From: Bradyrhizobium sp. Arg816
GTDB taxonomy: Bacteria; Pseudomonadota; Alphaproteobacteria; Rhizobiales; Xanthobacteraceae
Direction: 5' to 3'
DNA: 64,000 nt
NCBI RefSeq assembly: GCF_029989365.1
Contig: NZ_JAPRAQ010000001.1
Location: 124,001 to 188,000 of the forward strand
The position numbers and the translations under genes are program-made. This document shows, piece after piece, positions 18,461 through 26,490 of this stretch. Every line of letters starts with the position of its first letter. Within the stretch, counting starts at the first letter, position 1. The notes beneath the pieces were generated by a model that did no database searches, was not told the origin of the DNA, and saw nothing but the letters and a program-made list of their open reading frames with translations.

Positions 18461-18549
18461 GGGTTCACCGTACTGGTTGGTGGCGCCTCAACCAGATGGT
18501 GTGTACGAGGCGACGCGCAAGGGCCGGAACCGCGCGAGAAGAAGCGAGC

Positions 18550-18876
18550 CTATCCGCGCCCCGGCGACCGTTGGCCGGTCTTGCGCTGCTGGCGGCCGGT
18601 GTAGGCATCCCAATGGCTCCAGCTACCGTTGCTGAGGCTTTGCAGATCGGTGCCGAGGGGACGGCGCGTGCGCTTGTCGTGATCGGCGACCAGGCGCTCG
18701 GACTGCGCGATCTTGCGCTTGAGCTCCGCGATCGTCTTCTGGGTCTCCCCATTCCGCTTCGAAGACGCGATCTCGCCCATCGTGAAGCGCGCGGTCTCGA
18801 GCGCCTTCAACTCGGCGCGGTTCTTCTTCAACTGGACCCGGTGCCAGGCGATGTTGCTGTCGCTGTCCGCAACCAT
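18550..18876 (-). CDS. Small charged coiled-coil protein
   Basis: A 108-residue basic protein with a central coiled-coil segment (about residues 10-60, rich in Lys, Glu and Leu: LKKNRAELKALETARF, then KTIAELKRKIAQSERLVADH). ATG 18876 (MVADSDSNIA) was chosen over an upstream in-frame codon. No signal peptide is present. The family is not recognised; similar short coiled-coil proteins are common in Rhizobiales. Confidence 0.55.
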   Translation of the reverse strand: MVADSDSNIAWHRVQLKKNRAELKALETARFTMGEIASSKRNGETQKTIAELKRKIAQSERLVADHDKRTRRPLGTDLQSLSNGSWSHWDAYTGRQQRKTGQRSPGRG

Positions 18877-18982
18877 GTGGGAACTCCGCTGATTCGTTCC
18901 CACAGTGTATCGCGCACGGAATCGGCGCCGCAACGCCCGCCAAACGGCGGAAATACGGTCTTATTGCGCGAAAAATCCGCGA

Positions 18983-19756
18983 TCAGCGCTCGGCAAAGGC
19001 CTTTTCGACCACGAATTGGGCCGGCTCGCCGTGATTGCCCTCAATGAGGCCACGCTCGCCCAGCAGCACGCGGGTGTCAGCGACCAATGCCGGGCTGCCG
19101 CAAATCATGACCCGGTCATGGGCGGCTTCCAGCGGCGGCAGGCCGATATCGGCGAACAGCCTGCCCGAGGTGATGAGGTCGGTAATGCGGCCGCGGTTGC
19201 GGAAGGGATCGCGGGTCACGGTCGGATAGTAGATCAGCTGATCGCGGATGTACTCGCCGATCAATTCGTCCTTCGGCAGCGTCTCGGTGATCATCTCGCC
19301 ATAGGCGAGCTCCTTCACATGCCGGCAGCCGTGCAGCAGCGCGACCTTCTCGAACCGCTCATAGGTCTCGGGGTCCTTGATCACGCTCAGAAACGGTGCG
19401 AGGCCCGTGCCGGTGCCGATGAGGTAGAGGTTGCGGCCCTCTTCGAGATTGTCGATCACCAGCGTGCCGGTGGCCTTGCGGCTGACGATGATCTCGTCGC
19501 CTTCCTTCAGATGCTGGAGGCGCGAGGTCAGCGGACCGTCCGGCACCTTGATCGAGAAGAACTCCAGCGTGTCCTCGTAATTGGCGCTGGCGACGCTGTA
19601 GGCCCGCAGCAGCGGCTTCTCGCCGACCTTGAGCCCGATCATGGTGAATTCGCCGTTGCGGAAACGGAAGGTCGGGCTGCGGGTGGTCTTGAAGGAGAAC
19701 AGCGTGTCGGTCCAGTGGTGGACGCTCAAAACGCTTTCCTGATTGAAATTGCTCAT
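18983..19756 (-). CDS. fpr: Ferredoxin-NADP+ reductase
   Basis: A 257-residue FAD enzyme of the bacterial Fpr type. FAD motif: LRAYSVASANYEDTLEFF. NADP motif: LIGTGTGLAPFLSVI. It also has VMICGSPALV and the C-terminal FVVEKAFAER typical of this subclass. It moves electrons between NADPH and ferredoxin. It is divergent from the enamidase gene, and the shared 157-bp gap holds the same palindrome as the 6-hydroxynicotinate reductase and nicA promoters. A pathway-specific role feeding electrons to 6-hydroxynicotinate reductase is therefore likely (inference), although a housekeeping role is also possible. Confidence 0.9.
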   Translation of the reverse strand: MSNFNQESVLSVHHWTDTLFSFKTTRSPTFRFRNGEFTMIGLKVGEKPLLRAYSVASANYEDTLEFFSIKVPDGPLTSRLQHLKEGDEIIVSRKATGTLVIDNLEEGRNLYLIGTGTGLAPFLSVIKDPETYERFEKVALLHGCRHVKELAYGEMITETLPKDELIGEYIRDQLIYYPTVTRDPFRNRGRITDLITSGRLFADIGLPPLEAAHDRVMICGSPALVADTRVLLGERGLIEGNHGEPAQFVVEKAFAER

Positions 19757-19812
19757 CTCACCTTCCCTGTCGCTTGCAATGCGGTTCCGAGGCGGGCAGC
19801 TATGCGTCGTTT

Positions 19813-19837
19813 GTACACGATCATTCGTGTACTAATG
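19813..19837. promoter_or_regulatory. Class B operator between fpr and enamidase genes
   Basis: CATTCGTGTACTAATG at 19822-19837 fits the 16-bp consensus C(A/G)TT(C/T)GT(A/G)TAC-N-AA(T/C)G also found at 30751 and 30904. It overlaps a longer perfect palindrome, GTACACGA (19813-19820), TCAT, TCGTGTAC (19825-19832). A possible plus-strand promoter is TTGTAC (19811) with TAATGA 16 bp on, which would be blocked by a bound repressor. The likely binder is the MarR protein at 22497-22952. Confidence 0.65.
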
Positions 19838-19913
19838 AATAATCCTGCTTGCTCCCGGGGTCAAGGCTGCCCAAGATCGCGAGCGTTGCAGTTAGGAACA
19901 AGGAGCCCCTTCC

Positions 19914-21110
19914 ATGGCGCATGACGCCCCCCAGGCCACCGGACCCTCGAAGCTCGTGATCCGGAATATCGGCCTGATCCTGTCCGGCGCCCTGGAAAAG
20001 CCGATCCTGGACGGCGACACCATCGTCGCCGAGAACGGCAAGATCACCGCCATCGGCCGCTTCAAGGACCTCAACACCGAAGGCGCGACCACCATCGTCG
20101 AGGCCAACGGCACCACGGTCGCGCCCGGCCTGATCGACAGCCATGTCCACCCTGTGGCGGGCGACTGGACGCCACGCCAGAACCAGATCGGCTGGATCGA
20201 CAGCAATTTGCACGGCGGCGTCACCACGATGATCTCCGCCGGCGAGGTTCACATGCCCGGCCGCCCGCGCGACGTCGTCGGGCTGAAGGCGATGGCGATC
20301 TTCGCACAGCGCGCATTCTGGAATCTGCGCCCGGGCGGCGTGAAGGTTCACGCCGGCGCACCGGTGATCGAATGCGAGATGGTCGAGGAGGATTTCAAGG
20401 AGTTGGCCGCCGCCGGCGTCAAGCTGCTCGGCGAGGTCGGCCTTGGCGGCGTCAAGGACGGCCCGACGGCGCGCAAGATGGTCGGCTGGGCCCGCAAATA
20501 CGGCATCCAGAGCACGATCCACACCGGCGGCCCCTCGATCCCCGGCTCCGGCCTGATCGACAAGGACGTGGTGCTGGAGGCCGACACCGACGTGGTCGGC
20601 CACATCAATGGCGGCCACACCGCGCTGCCCGACGACCAGATCCGCTGCATCTGCGAGGGCTGCAAGCGCGGCCTTGAGATCGTTCACAACGGCAATGAGC
20701 GCTCGGCCCTGTTCACGCTGCGCATCGCGCGCGAGATGGGCGACCTGCACCGCGTCATCCTCGGCACCGACGCGCCCGCCGGCTCCGGGGTGCAGCCGCT
20801 CGGCATTCTGCGCATGGTCTCGATGCTGTCCTCGCTCGGCGATTTGCCGGCCGAGCTCGCGTTCTGCCTTGCGACCGGCAACACCGCGCGGATGCGCGCG
20901 CTTGATTGCGGCCTGATCGAGGTCGGCCGCTCCGCCGATTTCGTCATCATGGACAAGGCCCAGCACTCACCCGGCAAGACCATCCTGGAGAGCGTCCAGC
21001 TCGGCGACCTCCCCGGCATCGGCATGACCATCATCGACGGCATCGTGCGCACCCAGCGCAGCCGCAACACGCCGCCGGCCGGACGGGTGCCGGAAGTGGT
21101 GGCGAAGTGA
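19914..21110 (+). CDS. Enamidase (6-oxo-1,4,5,6-tetrahydronicotinate amidohydrolase)
   Basis: A 398-residue binuclear amidohydrolase. HxH is at residues 77-79 (APGLIDSHVHPVAGDW). It closely follows the known enamidase of Eubacterium barkeri in pattern: GGVTTMISAGEVHMPGRP, KLLGEVGLGG, IHTGGPSIPGSG, DVVGHINGGHTALP, ILGTDAPAGSGVQPLGILR and the tail SRNTPPAGR. The enzyme opens the ring of tetrahydro-6-oxonicotinate to 2-formylglutarate and ammonia. AAGGAG precedes the ATG. Its promoter region carries the class B operator shared with the reductase and hydroxylase genes, which supports one pathway. Confidence 0.88.
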   Translation: MAHDAPQATGPSKLVIRNIGLILSGALEKPILDGDTIVAENGKITAIGRFKDLNTEGATTIVEANGTTVAPGLIDSHVHPVAGDWTPRQNQIGWIDSNLHGGVTTMISAGEVHMPGRPRDVVGLKAMAIFAQRAFWNLRPGGVKVHAGAPVIECEMVEEDFKELAAAGVKLLGEVGLGGVKDGPTARKMVGWARKYGIQSTIHTGGPSIPGSGLIDKDVVLEADTDVVGHINGGHTALPDDQIRCICEGCKRGLEIVHNGNERSALFTLRIAREMGDLHRVILGTDAPAGSGVQPLGILRMVSMLSSLGDLPAELAFCLATGNTARMRALDCGLIEVGRSADFVIMDKAQHSPGKTILESVQLGDLPGIGMTIIDGIVRTQRSRNTPPAGRVPEVVAK

Positions 21111-21117
21111 CGCAGCC

Positions 21118-21135
21118 GGAGCGGCTTGCCGCTCC
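21118..21135 (+). terminator. Possible hairpin after the enamidase gene
   Basis: GGAGCGGC and GCCGCTCC form a perfect stem 8 bp after the enamidase stop, with a 2-nt nominal loop. No T-run follows, so intrinsic termination is not proven; it may only protect the 3' end. Confidence 0.3.
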
Positions 21136-21235
21136 GCGTCGCGCCTCGAAGGCATTGAACAAGTCTGCTGCCTGCTGCGTCTAACGCAGGCAGCCCTCGG
21201 CGGCGGCAGTTCATTGCTGGACCATCGAGGGAGAC

Positions 21236-21925
21236 ATGAAAAATTCATCGCGAATAGCCATCGGCGTTGCTGGCGCAGTAGCGGGCTATGTCGCGACCTT
21301 CGTCCTGTTCTCCGTGCTCGATTTCGGCAACCGCGCAGACCCGATCACGTCGGGTCTGCTGGGGCTGTTCTTCTACTCCCCCATCGGTGCGATCGCCGGC
21401 GCGATGCTCGCCAGCTGGCTGGTGACGCGTTCAGGCAGGGACGCAGGCAAGGGCAGCGTCGCGCGCAACAGCCTGAAGTCGCTTGGCATCGTCGTGCTGC
21501 TCTGCGCCGCCGGTATCGGCATCTACATTGCCTACGCCTATGCGACCGCAACACCCTGGCTCAATCCGAACGCCAGCAATCCCCTGCTCGTGTTCGAGGT
21601 TCGCTTCCCCGCCGGCGTAACGGTGCCGGCGTCACCGCAAGGCATCACCATCGAATTGCAGACCGACCTCAACACCATGCCGGGTGAGCTGAACCCCGCC
21701 GGCTACTATTACGACGGCGACCAACCTGTCATTGCCGGCGAGGTCGAGCTGGCGTTCCGGACCGCGCACCGGCAACTCGCCGTCAACATCGCGGACCAGC
21801 CGAGCCGGATCTATCCGGTCGACTTGACGGCCCGCGCGCCGCATACGCCAGAGTTCGGCACGTGGCGGCGGCTCGCCGATGGCAGCGAAATCCGCTACCG
21901 CGCCAAATGGCCGGGGAAGACGTAA
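21236..21925 (+). CDS. Membrane-anchored protein of unknown function
   Basis: A 229-residue protein with three predicted membrane segments in the first 110 residues (about 8-28, 38-60 and 82-105), then a soluble beta-rich domain of about 120 residues that would face the periplasm (FEVRFPAGVTVP, IELQTDLNTMPG, EVELAFRTAHRQ). No motif is recognised. Its 3' end lies 4 bp from the convergent small secreted protein gene. It has no visible link to the enamidase upstream. Confidence 0.6.
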   Translation: MKNSSRIAIGVAGAVAGYVATFVLFSVLDFGNRADPITSGLLGLFFYSPIGAIAGAMLASWLVTRSGRDAGKGSVARNSLKSLGIVVLLCAAGIGIYIAYAYATATPWLNPNASNPLLVFEVRFPAGVTVPASPQGITIELQTDLNTMPGELNPAGYYYDGDQPVIAGEVELAFRTAHRQLAVNIADQPSRIYPVDLTARAPHTPEFGTWRRLADGSEIRYRAKWPGKT

Positions 21926-21929
21926 GGGA

Positions 21930-22319
21930 TCAGCGCTTCTTCGCGATCTCACAGCGCACATAGGTCTGGCGCTTGGCCTGACCGACTGGGCCGTTGTCCA
22001 TCACCAGCCTGCTGTCCGCCGCGATGGACACCCGCGGATTGGAGCGAAACTTCTCGCCCTCGCCTTCGCAGGCGAGCTTCATCTTCCAGCCGAGCTTGCC
22101 GTCCGCAGTGATCTCGCTGGCGTGGCACCGGGTCTCGTACCAATAGAGACGGTTGCCGCCCTCGATGCTCATGCGGTTGGCGCTGTCCTGATCGCGGCAG
22201 TCCTTTTTGGTCGAGGCCCAGAAGCCCTCGTAGGGTTGCGCCGCCCAAGCGGGAGCGCAACTGCCCGCCAGCGCTGCAGCAACACTCAAAGTCACTGCAA
22301 ACCGCGTTACCGCTCTCAT
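21930..22319 (-). CDS. Secreted cysteine-containing protein of unknown function
   Basis: A 129-residue protein with a clear signal peptide (MRAVTRFAVTLSVAAALAGS, cleavage near AWA-A). The mature part holds four cysteines (KKDCRDQD, ETRCHASE, KLACEGEG, YVRCEIAK), fitting two disulfides in the periplasm. The pattern resembles small DUF-type proteins common in Bradyrhizobium, but no family is assigned. An upstream in-frame start was rejected because the leader would be lost. Confidence 0.6.
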   Translation of the reverse strand: MRAVTRFAVTLSVAAALAGSCAPAWAAQPYEGFWASTKKDCRDQDSANRMSIEGGNRLYWYETRCHASEITADGKLGWKMKLACEGEGEKFRSNPRVSIAADSRLVMDNGPVGQAKRQTYVRCEIAKKR

Positions 22320-22383
22320 CCCAAAAACCTCGACAAACCCTTCATCGAGATTAGTCGCCAGTCCCCGCAGCTTGTTCAACTGC

Positions 22384-22473
22384 CGTAGGGTGGGCAAAGG
22401 CGCGAAGCGCCGTGCCCACGATCCTTGCGGCTTAAGGAAGATGGGGGGCACGCTTCGCTTTGCCCACCCTACG
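22384..22473. repeat. Palindromic intergenic repeat with 15-bp arms
   Basis: CGTAGGGTGGGCAAA at 22384-22398 is exactly inverted at 22459-22473, with AGGCGCGAAGCGCC and a related GC-rich stretch between. It lies between the marR stop and the secreted-protein start. Elements of this form are common in Bradyrhizobium genomes (general knowledge) and probably form a transcript hairpin. No gene is present here. Confidence 0.7.
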
Positions 22474-22496
22474 AGACCTTCACTACGGCACCTTAC

Positions 22497-22952
22497 TCAC
22501 CGCAGCTTGTTCAACAGCGCCATCAGCATCTCGCGCTCCCTGGCGTCGAGCGGCGCCAGCGTTTCCCGTGTGATCGCGAGCGCATTCGGCGCGACCTTCT
22601 CGGATAGCTGCTGACCTGCACGCGTCAGGCTGACCAGCAGCCGACGTCCGTCTTCAGGGTCCTGGCTGGTCTCCGTGAGACCGCGCGCCGTCAGGCGATC
22701 GATCACGCCCTTGATGGTCGCGACATCCATCGCCGTCAGCCGCCCGAGCTGGTTCTGCGAGCATGGCCCGGTCTCGGCCAGCTTCGACAAGGCCGCCCAC
22801 TGCGTCGGGGTCAGATTGGTGCCGATGTCGCGCGAGAAGATCGAGCTGTGGCGCTGCCAGACCTGACGCAGGATGAAGCCGACCTGCTCGTCGAGCACGT
22901 AAGACGATTTTGCCGGCTTGACGCTCTTCTTCGCCGCGACGCTTCTTGCCAT
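22497..22952 (-). CDS. MarR-family regulator, NicR/BpsR-like
   Basis: A 151-residue winged-helix regulator. The core reads YVLDEQVGFILRQVWQRH, LTPTQWAALSKL, CSQNQLGRLTAMDVATIKGV, then DRLTARGL and the wing QDPEDGRRLLVSLT. This resembles NicR/BpsR, the MarR-type repressors of nicotinate catabolism, whose known effector is 6-hydroxynicotinate. It is the last gene of the unit that starts with 6-hydroxynicotinate reductase and follows livF by 13 bp. It is the best candidate to bind the class B palindromes at 19822, 30751 and 30904. Orthology to NicR is inferred from pattern only. Confidence 0.8.
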   Translation of the reverse strand: MARSVAAKKSVKPAKSSYVLDEQVGFILRQVWQRHSSIFSRDIGTNLTPTQWAALSKLAETGPCSQNQLGRLTAMDVATIKGVIDRLTARGLTETSQDPEDGRRLLVSLTRAGQQLSEKVAPNALAITRETLAPLDAREREMLMALLNKLR

Positions 22953-22965
22953 TCAGTCCCGCCCC

Positions 22966-23670
22966 TCACAACGACAGATGCGCGTCGCGGATATCCGGAC
23001 GCGCGTCGAGCTCGGCCATGGTGCCGCCGAAGCAGATGCGGCCGCGCTCGATGATATAGGCGCGGTCGGAAATCAGCCGCGCAAAGTGCAAATTCTGCTC
23101 GGAGACGACGATGCTGACGCCTTCCTTCTTCATGGTCAGGATGGCATCGACCATCTGCTCCACGATCTTCGGCGACAGGCCTTCCGAGGGCTCGTCCAGC
23201 AGCACCAGCGACGGATTGCCCATCAGCGTGCGCGCGATGGTGAGCATCTGCTGCTCGCCGCCGCTCATACGGCCGCCCGGACGATTCTTCATCTCACCCA
23301 GGTTCGGAAACAGCGCGAACAGTTTTTCGCGGGTCCAGTGCGGGGCGTTCGGACGCTTCGGCTGGCGGCCGACCTCGAGATTCTCCTCCACCGTCAAATC
23401 AGTGAAGATGCGCCGCTCCTCCGGCACATAGCCGAGCCCGTCGCGCACGATTTCATGCGTCGGGCGCGCCGAGACATCCTTGCCCTCGAACATGATGCGC
23501 CCCGAGCGCTGGGCAACGAGCCCGACGATCGAGCGAAACGTCGTCGACTTGCCGGCGCCGTTGCGGCCGAGCAACGCCACCACCTCGCCCTCGCCGACCT
23601 CGAAACCGATGTCGAACAGGATATGGGCCGGGCCGTAATGACTGTTGAGGTCCTGCACCGTGAGCTTCAT
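22966..23670 (-). CDS. livF: Branched-chain-type ABC transporter ATPase LivF
   Basis: A 234-residue ABC ATPase. Walker A GRNGAGKST, ABC signature MSGGEQQMLTIARTL, Walker B LVLLDEPSEGL, H-loop region VVSEQNLHFARL. The length and the PEERRIFTDLTVEENL segment mark the LivF type. It overlaps livG by 4 bp and belongs to the importer encoded between the catabolic genes and marR. In this context the imported compound is more likely a pyridine carboxylate than leucine (inference from operon position). Confidence 0.9.
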   Translation of the reverse strand: MKLTVQDLNSHYGPAHILFDIGFEVGEGEVVALLGRNGAGKSTTFRSIVGLVAQRSGRIMFEGKDVSARPTHEIVRDGLGYVPEERRIFTDLTVEENLEVGRQPKRPNAPHWTREKLFALFPNLGEMKNRPGGRMSGGEQQMLTIARTLMGNPSLVLLDEPSEGLSPKIVEQMVDAILTMKKEGVSIVVSEQNLHFARLISDRAYIIERGRICFGGTMAELDARPDIRDAHLSL

Positions 23671-24452
23671 GCGGAGGCTCCATGCCCGGCATCGTAAAGC
23701 AGGCCATCGCCAAGATAGACTGCCTGCACCTGCGGATTGCTGCGCACCTCGGCCGGCGAGCCTTCGGCGATCAGCGTGCCGCGGTTGAGCACGATGATGC
23801 GGTCGGCATGCTCGAACACCACGTCCATGTCGTGCTCGGTGAAGAGCACGCCGATCGACTTCTCCCGCGCGATCTGCGCCGTCAGCCGCATCAGCTCGAC
23901 GCGCTCGCGCGGCGCCATGCCGGCGGTCGGCTCGTCCATCAGCAGCAGCTTGGGCTCGTTGGCGAGCGCAACCGCGAGCTCGAGCCGCTTGAGGTCGCCA
24001 TAGGCGAGCTCACCGCAGGGCCGATCGGCGTAGCCGCCCATGCCGACCAGCTCGAGCAGCCGCCCGGCCTCGCCGCGGTCGAAGTTCGGCGCCGAGCCAA
24101 AGAGATTAAACAGCTGCTTCCCATGCGAGATCAGCGCGACCTGCACGTTCTCTCGCACGGTCATGGTCGCGAAGGTCGCCGTGATCTGGAAGGTGCGCCC
24201 GACGCCGAGCCGCCAGATCTCGCGCGGCTTCTTGCCGGTGATCTCCTCGCCGAGCAGGCGGACATGGCCGGTATCAGGCTTGTTCTGGCCGTTGAGCATG
24301 TCGAAGCAGGTGCTCTTGCCCGCGCCGTTCGGACCGATCAGCGCCAGAATTTCGCCTGATCGCAGCGAGAACGAGACGCCGCGCACGGCGTGGATGCCGC
24401 CATAAGATTTGGACAGGCCTTCAACCGCGAGAAGTGGGGGTGCGACGCTCAT
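23667..24452 (-). CDS. livG: Branched-chain-type ABC transporter ATPase LivG
   Basis: A 261-residue ABC ATPase. Walker A GPNGAGKST, the LivG insert GVGRTFQITATFATMTVREN, signature region ELAYGDLKRLELAVALA and Walker B LLLMDEPTAGMAP. The start MSVAPPLLAV at ATG 24452 overlaps the stop of the fused permease gene by 4 bp, and its stop overlaps livF by 4 bp. The frame is open far upstream but there it is antisense-frame read-through of the permease gene, so it was not used. Confidence 0.9.
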   Translation of the reverse strand: MSVAPPLLAVEGLSKSYGGIHAVRGVSFSLRSGEILALIGPNGAGKSTCFDMLNGQNKPDTGHVRLLGEEITGKKPREIWRLGVGRTFQITATFATMTVRENVQVALISHGKQLFNLFGSAPNFDRGEAGRLLELVGMGGYADRPCGELAYGDLKRLELAVALANEPKLLLMDEPTAGMAPRERVELMRLTAQIAREKSIGVLFTEHDMDVVFEHADRIIVLNRGTLIAEGSPAEVRSNPQVQAVYLGDGLLYDAGHGASA

Positions 24453-26338
24453 TCGACGGACTCGATCGGCTTGGCAAGCAAGGGAGATCCCGGCGGCGAT
24501 GTCTTTCTGCGCCGCTGCGCCAGCATCTCCAGCGTGCCGACGATGCCCTTGGGGAAGACGACGACGATCAGCACGATGAAGCCGCCAAGCACGAGCTTTG
24601 ACAGGTCGGTCTGGCTGACCAGCCAGATGTTGAGCGCCTTGTAGACGATAGCGCCGATCACCGCGCCCGACACCGTCTCGACGCCGCCGAGCAGCACCAT
24701 GACCAGCGCGTCGACCGACAGCGAGATCCCAAGATTGTCGGGGAAGACGCTGCCCTTGAGGTAGGCGAACAGCGCGCCGCCGATGCCGGCGGTCGTGCCG
24801 GCGATCACGAACGCCGTCCACTGGATGCGCTTGGCATTGATGCCGACCGCCTCGCTGCGCAGAGGCGAGTCGCGCGTGGCCCTGAGTGCGTAGCCGAACG
24901 GCGAGAATACCATGGCCCGAAGCGCGACCGTCACAAGTGCCGCAACGCCGAGCGCCAACCAATAGAAATGCCCCGGGCTCGCCGCCCAGCTTGACGGCCA
25001 GACGCCGAGTATGCCGTTGTCGCCGCCCGTTACACTCACCCACTGGAACGCGATCGACCAGACGATCTGCGCAAACGCAAGCGTCAGCATCGCGAAATAG
25101 ACGCCGGAAAGCTGCACCGCGAAGAAACCGAACACGGCCGCGCCCATGCAGCCCAGCAGCGGTCCGAGCAGCAGGCACACGATCATCGGCAACCCTGCTA
25201 TCTTGGCGAGGAAGGCGACGCCGTAGGCGCCGAGACCGAAATAAGCGGCATGCCCGAACGACGCGAGCCCGCCGACCGACATCAGGAAATGCAGGCTGAC
25301 GGCGAAGATCACGAAGATCGCGATCTCCGAACCGACCGTGAGAACATAATTGCCGGCGAACAGCGGCAGCGTCGCCGCGATGACGAGCGCGGCAAGCGCC
25401 GCGAGCCGCTCGTTCGACGTCAGCGGCCGCCAGGGATTGACGGTGAGGCCCGGTGTCTTGCGCGCGGCCGCCTCGGGTTTGCCGAACAGGCCCCAGGGCC
25501 GGACGATCAGCACCACCGCCATCACCAGGAAGACCAGGATGATGGAGATTTTCGGAAAGATCAGGATGCCGAAGGCATTGAGCTCGGAGACCAGCACCGC
25601 CGCGACGAAGGCGCCGACGATGCTGCCGAGGCCACCGATCACGACCACGACGAAGACCTCGACGATGATACGCAGATCCATGGCGTGATGCACGGCATCG
25701 CGCGGGATCTGGAGCGCGCCGCCGAGTGCGGCGAGGAAGACGCCGACCGCAAACACGGATGTGAACAGCCATTTCTGGTTGACGCCAAGCGCCGCGACCA
25801 TGTCGCGGTCCTGCGTCGCCGCGCGCACCAGCACGCCCCAGCGCGTGCGCTGGAACAGCAGCCAGAGAATGCCGAGTACGACCGGGCTGAGCACGATCAG
25901 GAACAAATCGTAGCTCGGGATGTTCTGGCCGAAGAAATCGATGGCGCCCTTGAAGCCCGGCGCGCGGCGGCCGACGAGATCGTCGGGGCCCCAGATCAGC
26001 ACGACGAGATCCTCGACCATCAAGGTCAGGCCGAAGGTCGCAAGCAGCTGGAACAGCTCGGGCGCGTGATAGATGCGGCGCAGCAGCACCATCTCGACGA
26101 TGACGCCGATCAAGGCCACGGCAAACGCGGCGATGACGATCGCGCCCCAGAAGCCGCACGCTCCCGAAAGCCGCTCGGTGAGCGTGAAGGCGATGTAGGC
26201 GCCGATCATGTAGAAGGCGCCATGCGCGAAATTCACGATCCGCGTCACGCCGAAGATGATCGACAGGCCCGAGGCCACCAGGAACAGCGACGCTGCGCTG
26301 GCGAGACCGGTCAAAAACTGTACGACATAAAAGGCCAT
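24449..26338 (-). CDS. Fused branched-chain-type ABC permease LivH-LivM
   Basis: A 629-residue membrane protein that joins two permeases usually encoded apart. Residues about 1-290 are LivH-like (LVASGLSIIFGVTRIVNFAH, then VVIGGLGSIVGAFVAAVLVS). Residues about 315-629 are LivM-like (MSVGGLASFGHAAYFGLGAY, then GINAKRIQWTAFVIAGTTAG). The linker LFGKPEAAARKTPGLTVNPW is short and no internal stop or start is needed. Fused LivHM proteins are known in some ABC systems. It is preceded by the palindromic repeat at 26377-26472, which separates it from livK. Confidence 0.88.
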   Translation of the reverse strand: MAFYVVQFLTGLASAASLFLVASGLSIIFGVTRIVNFAHGAFYMIGAYIAFTLTERLSGACGFWGAIVIAAFAVALIGVIVEMVLLRRIYHAPELFQLLATFGLTLMVEDLVVLIWGPDDLVGRRAPGFKGAIDFFGQNIPSYDLFLIVLSPVVLGILWLLFQRTRWGVLVRAATQDRDMVAALGVNQKWLFTSVFAVGVFLAALGGALQIPRDAVHHAMDLRIIVEVFVVVVIGGLGSIVGAFVAAVLVSELNAFGILIFPKISIILVFLVMAVVLIVRPWGLFGKPEAAARKTPGLTVNPWRPLTSNERLAALAALVIAATLPLFAGNYVLTVGSEIAIFVIFAVSLHFLMSVGGLASFGHAAYFGLGAYGVAFLAKIAGLPMIVCLLLGPLLGCMGAAVFGFFAVQLSGVYFAMLTLAFAQIVWSIAFQWVSVTGGDNGILGVWPSSWAASPGHFYWLALGVAALVTVALRAMVFSPFGYALRATRDSPLRSEAVGINAKRIQWTAFVIAGTTAGIGGALFAYLKGSVFPDNLGISLSVDALVMVLLGGVETVSGAVIGAIVYKALNIWLVSQTDLSKLVLGGFIVLIVVVFPKGIVGTLEMLAQRRRKTSPPGSPLLAKPIESVE

Positions 26339-26376
26339 CGGCGGTCCGGGTTAGGCATAAGTCTCAGTGTCTCGCT

Positions 26377-26472
26377 TCATCCTTCGAGACGGCGCTACGC
26401 GCCTCCTCAGGATGAGGTCCGGGACCCTCATGGTGAGGAGCGCGGCAACGCCGCGCGTCTCGAACCATGAGG
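26377..26472. repeat. Double palindromic repeat between livK and livHM
   Basis: Two inverted repeats lie side by side: TCATCCT (26377-26383) with AGGATGA (26409-26415), and CCTCATGGT (26426-26434) with ACCATGAGG (26464-26472). The form (cctcatggtgaggag...ctcgaaccatgagg) is a widespread Bradyrhizobium intergenic element (general knowledge). Inside an operon such hairpins can stabilise the upstream livK part of the mRNA and so raise binding-protein level over permease level. Confidence 0.75.
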
Positions 26473-26490
26473 CCCCGGTCTCTCTTCGCA

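Noticed and set aside
24453..26159. Upstream extension of the LivG frame through the permease gene
   Set aside because: Arg-rich shadow of the fused LivHM gene; LivG begins normally at 24452.
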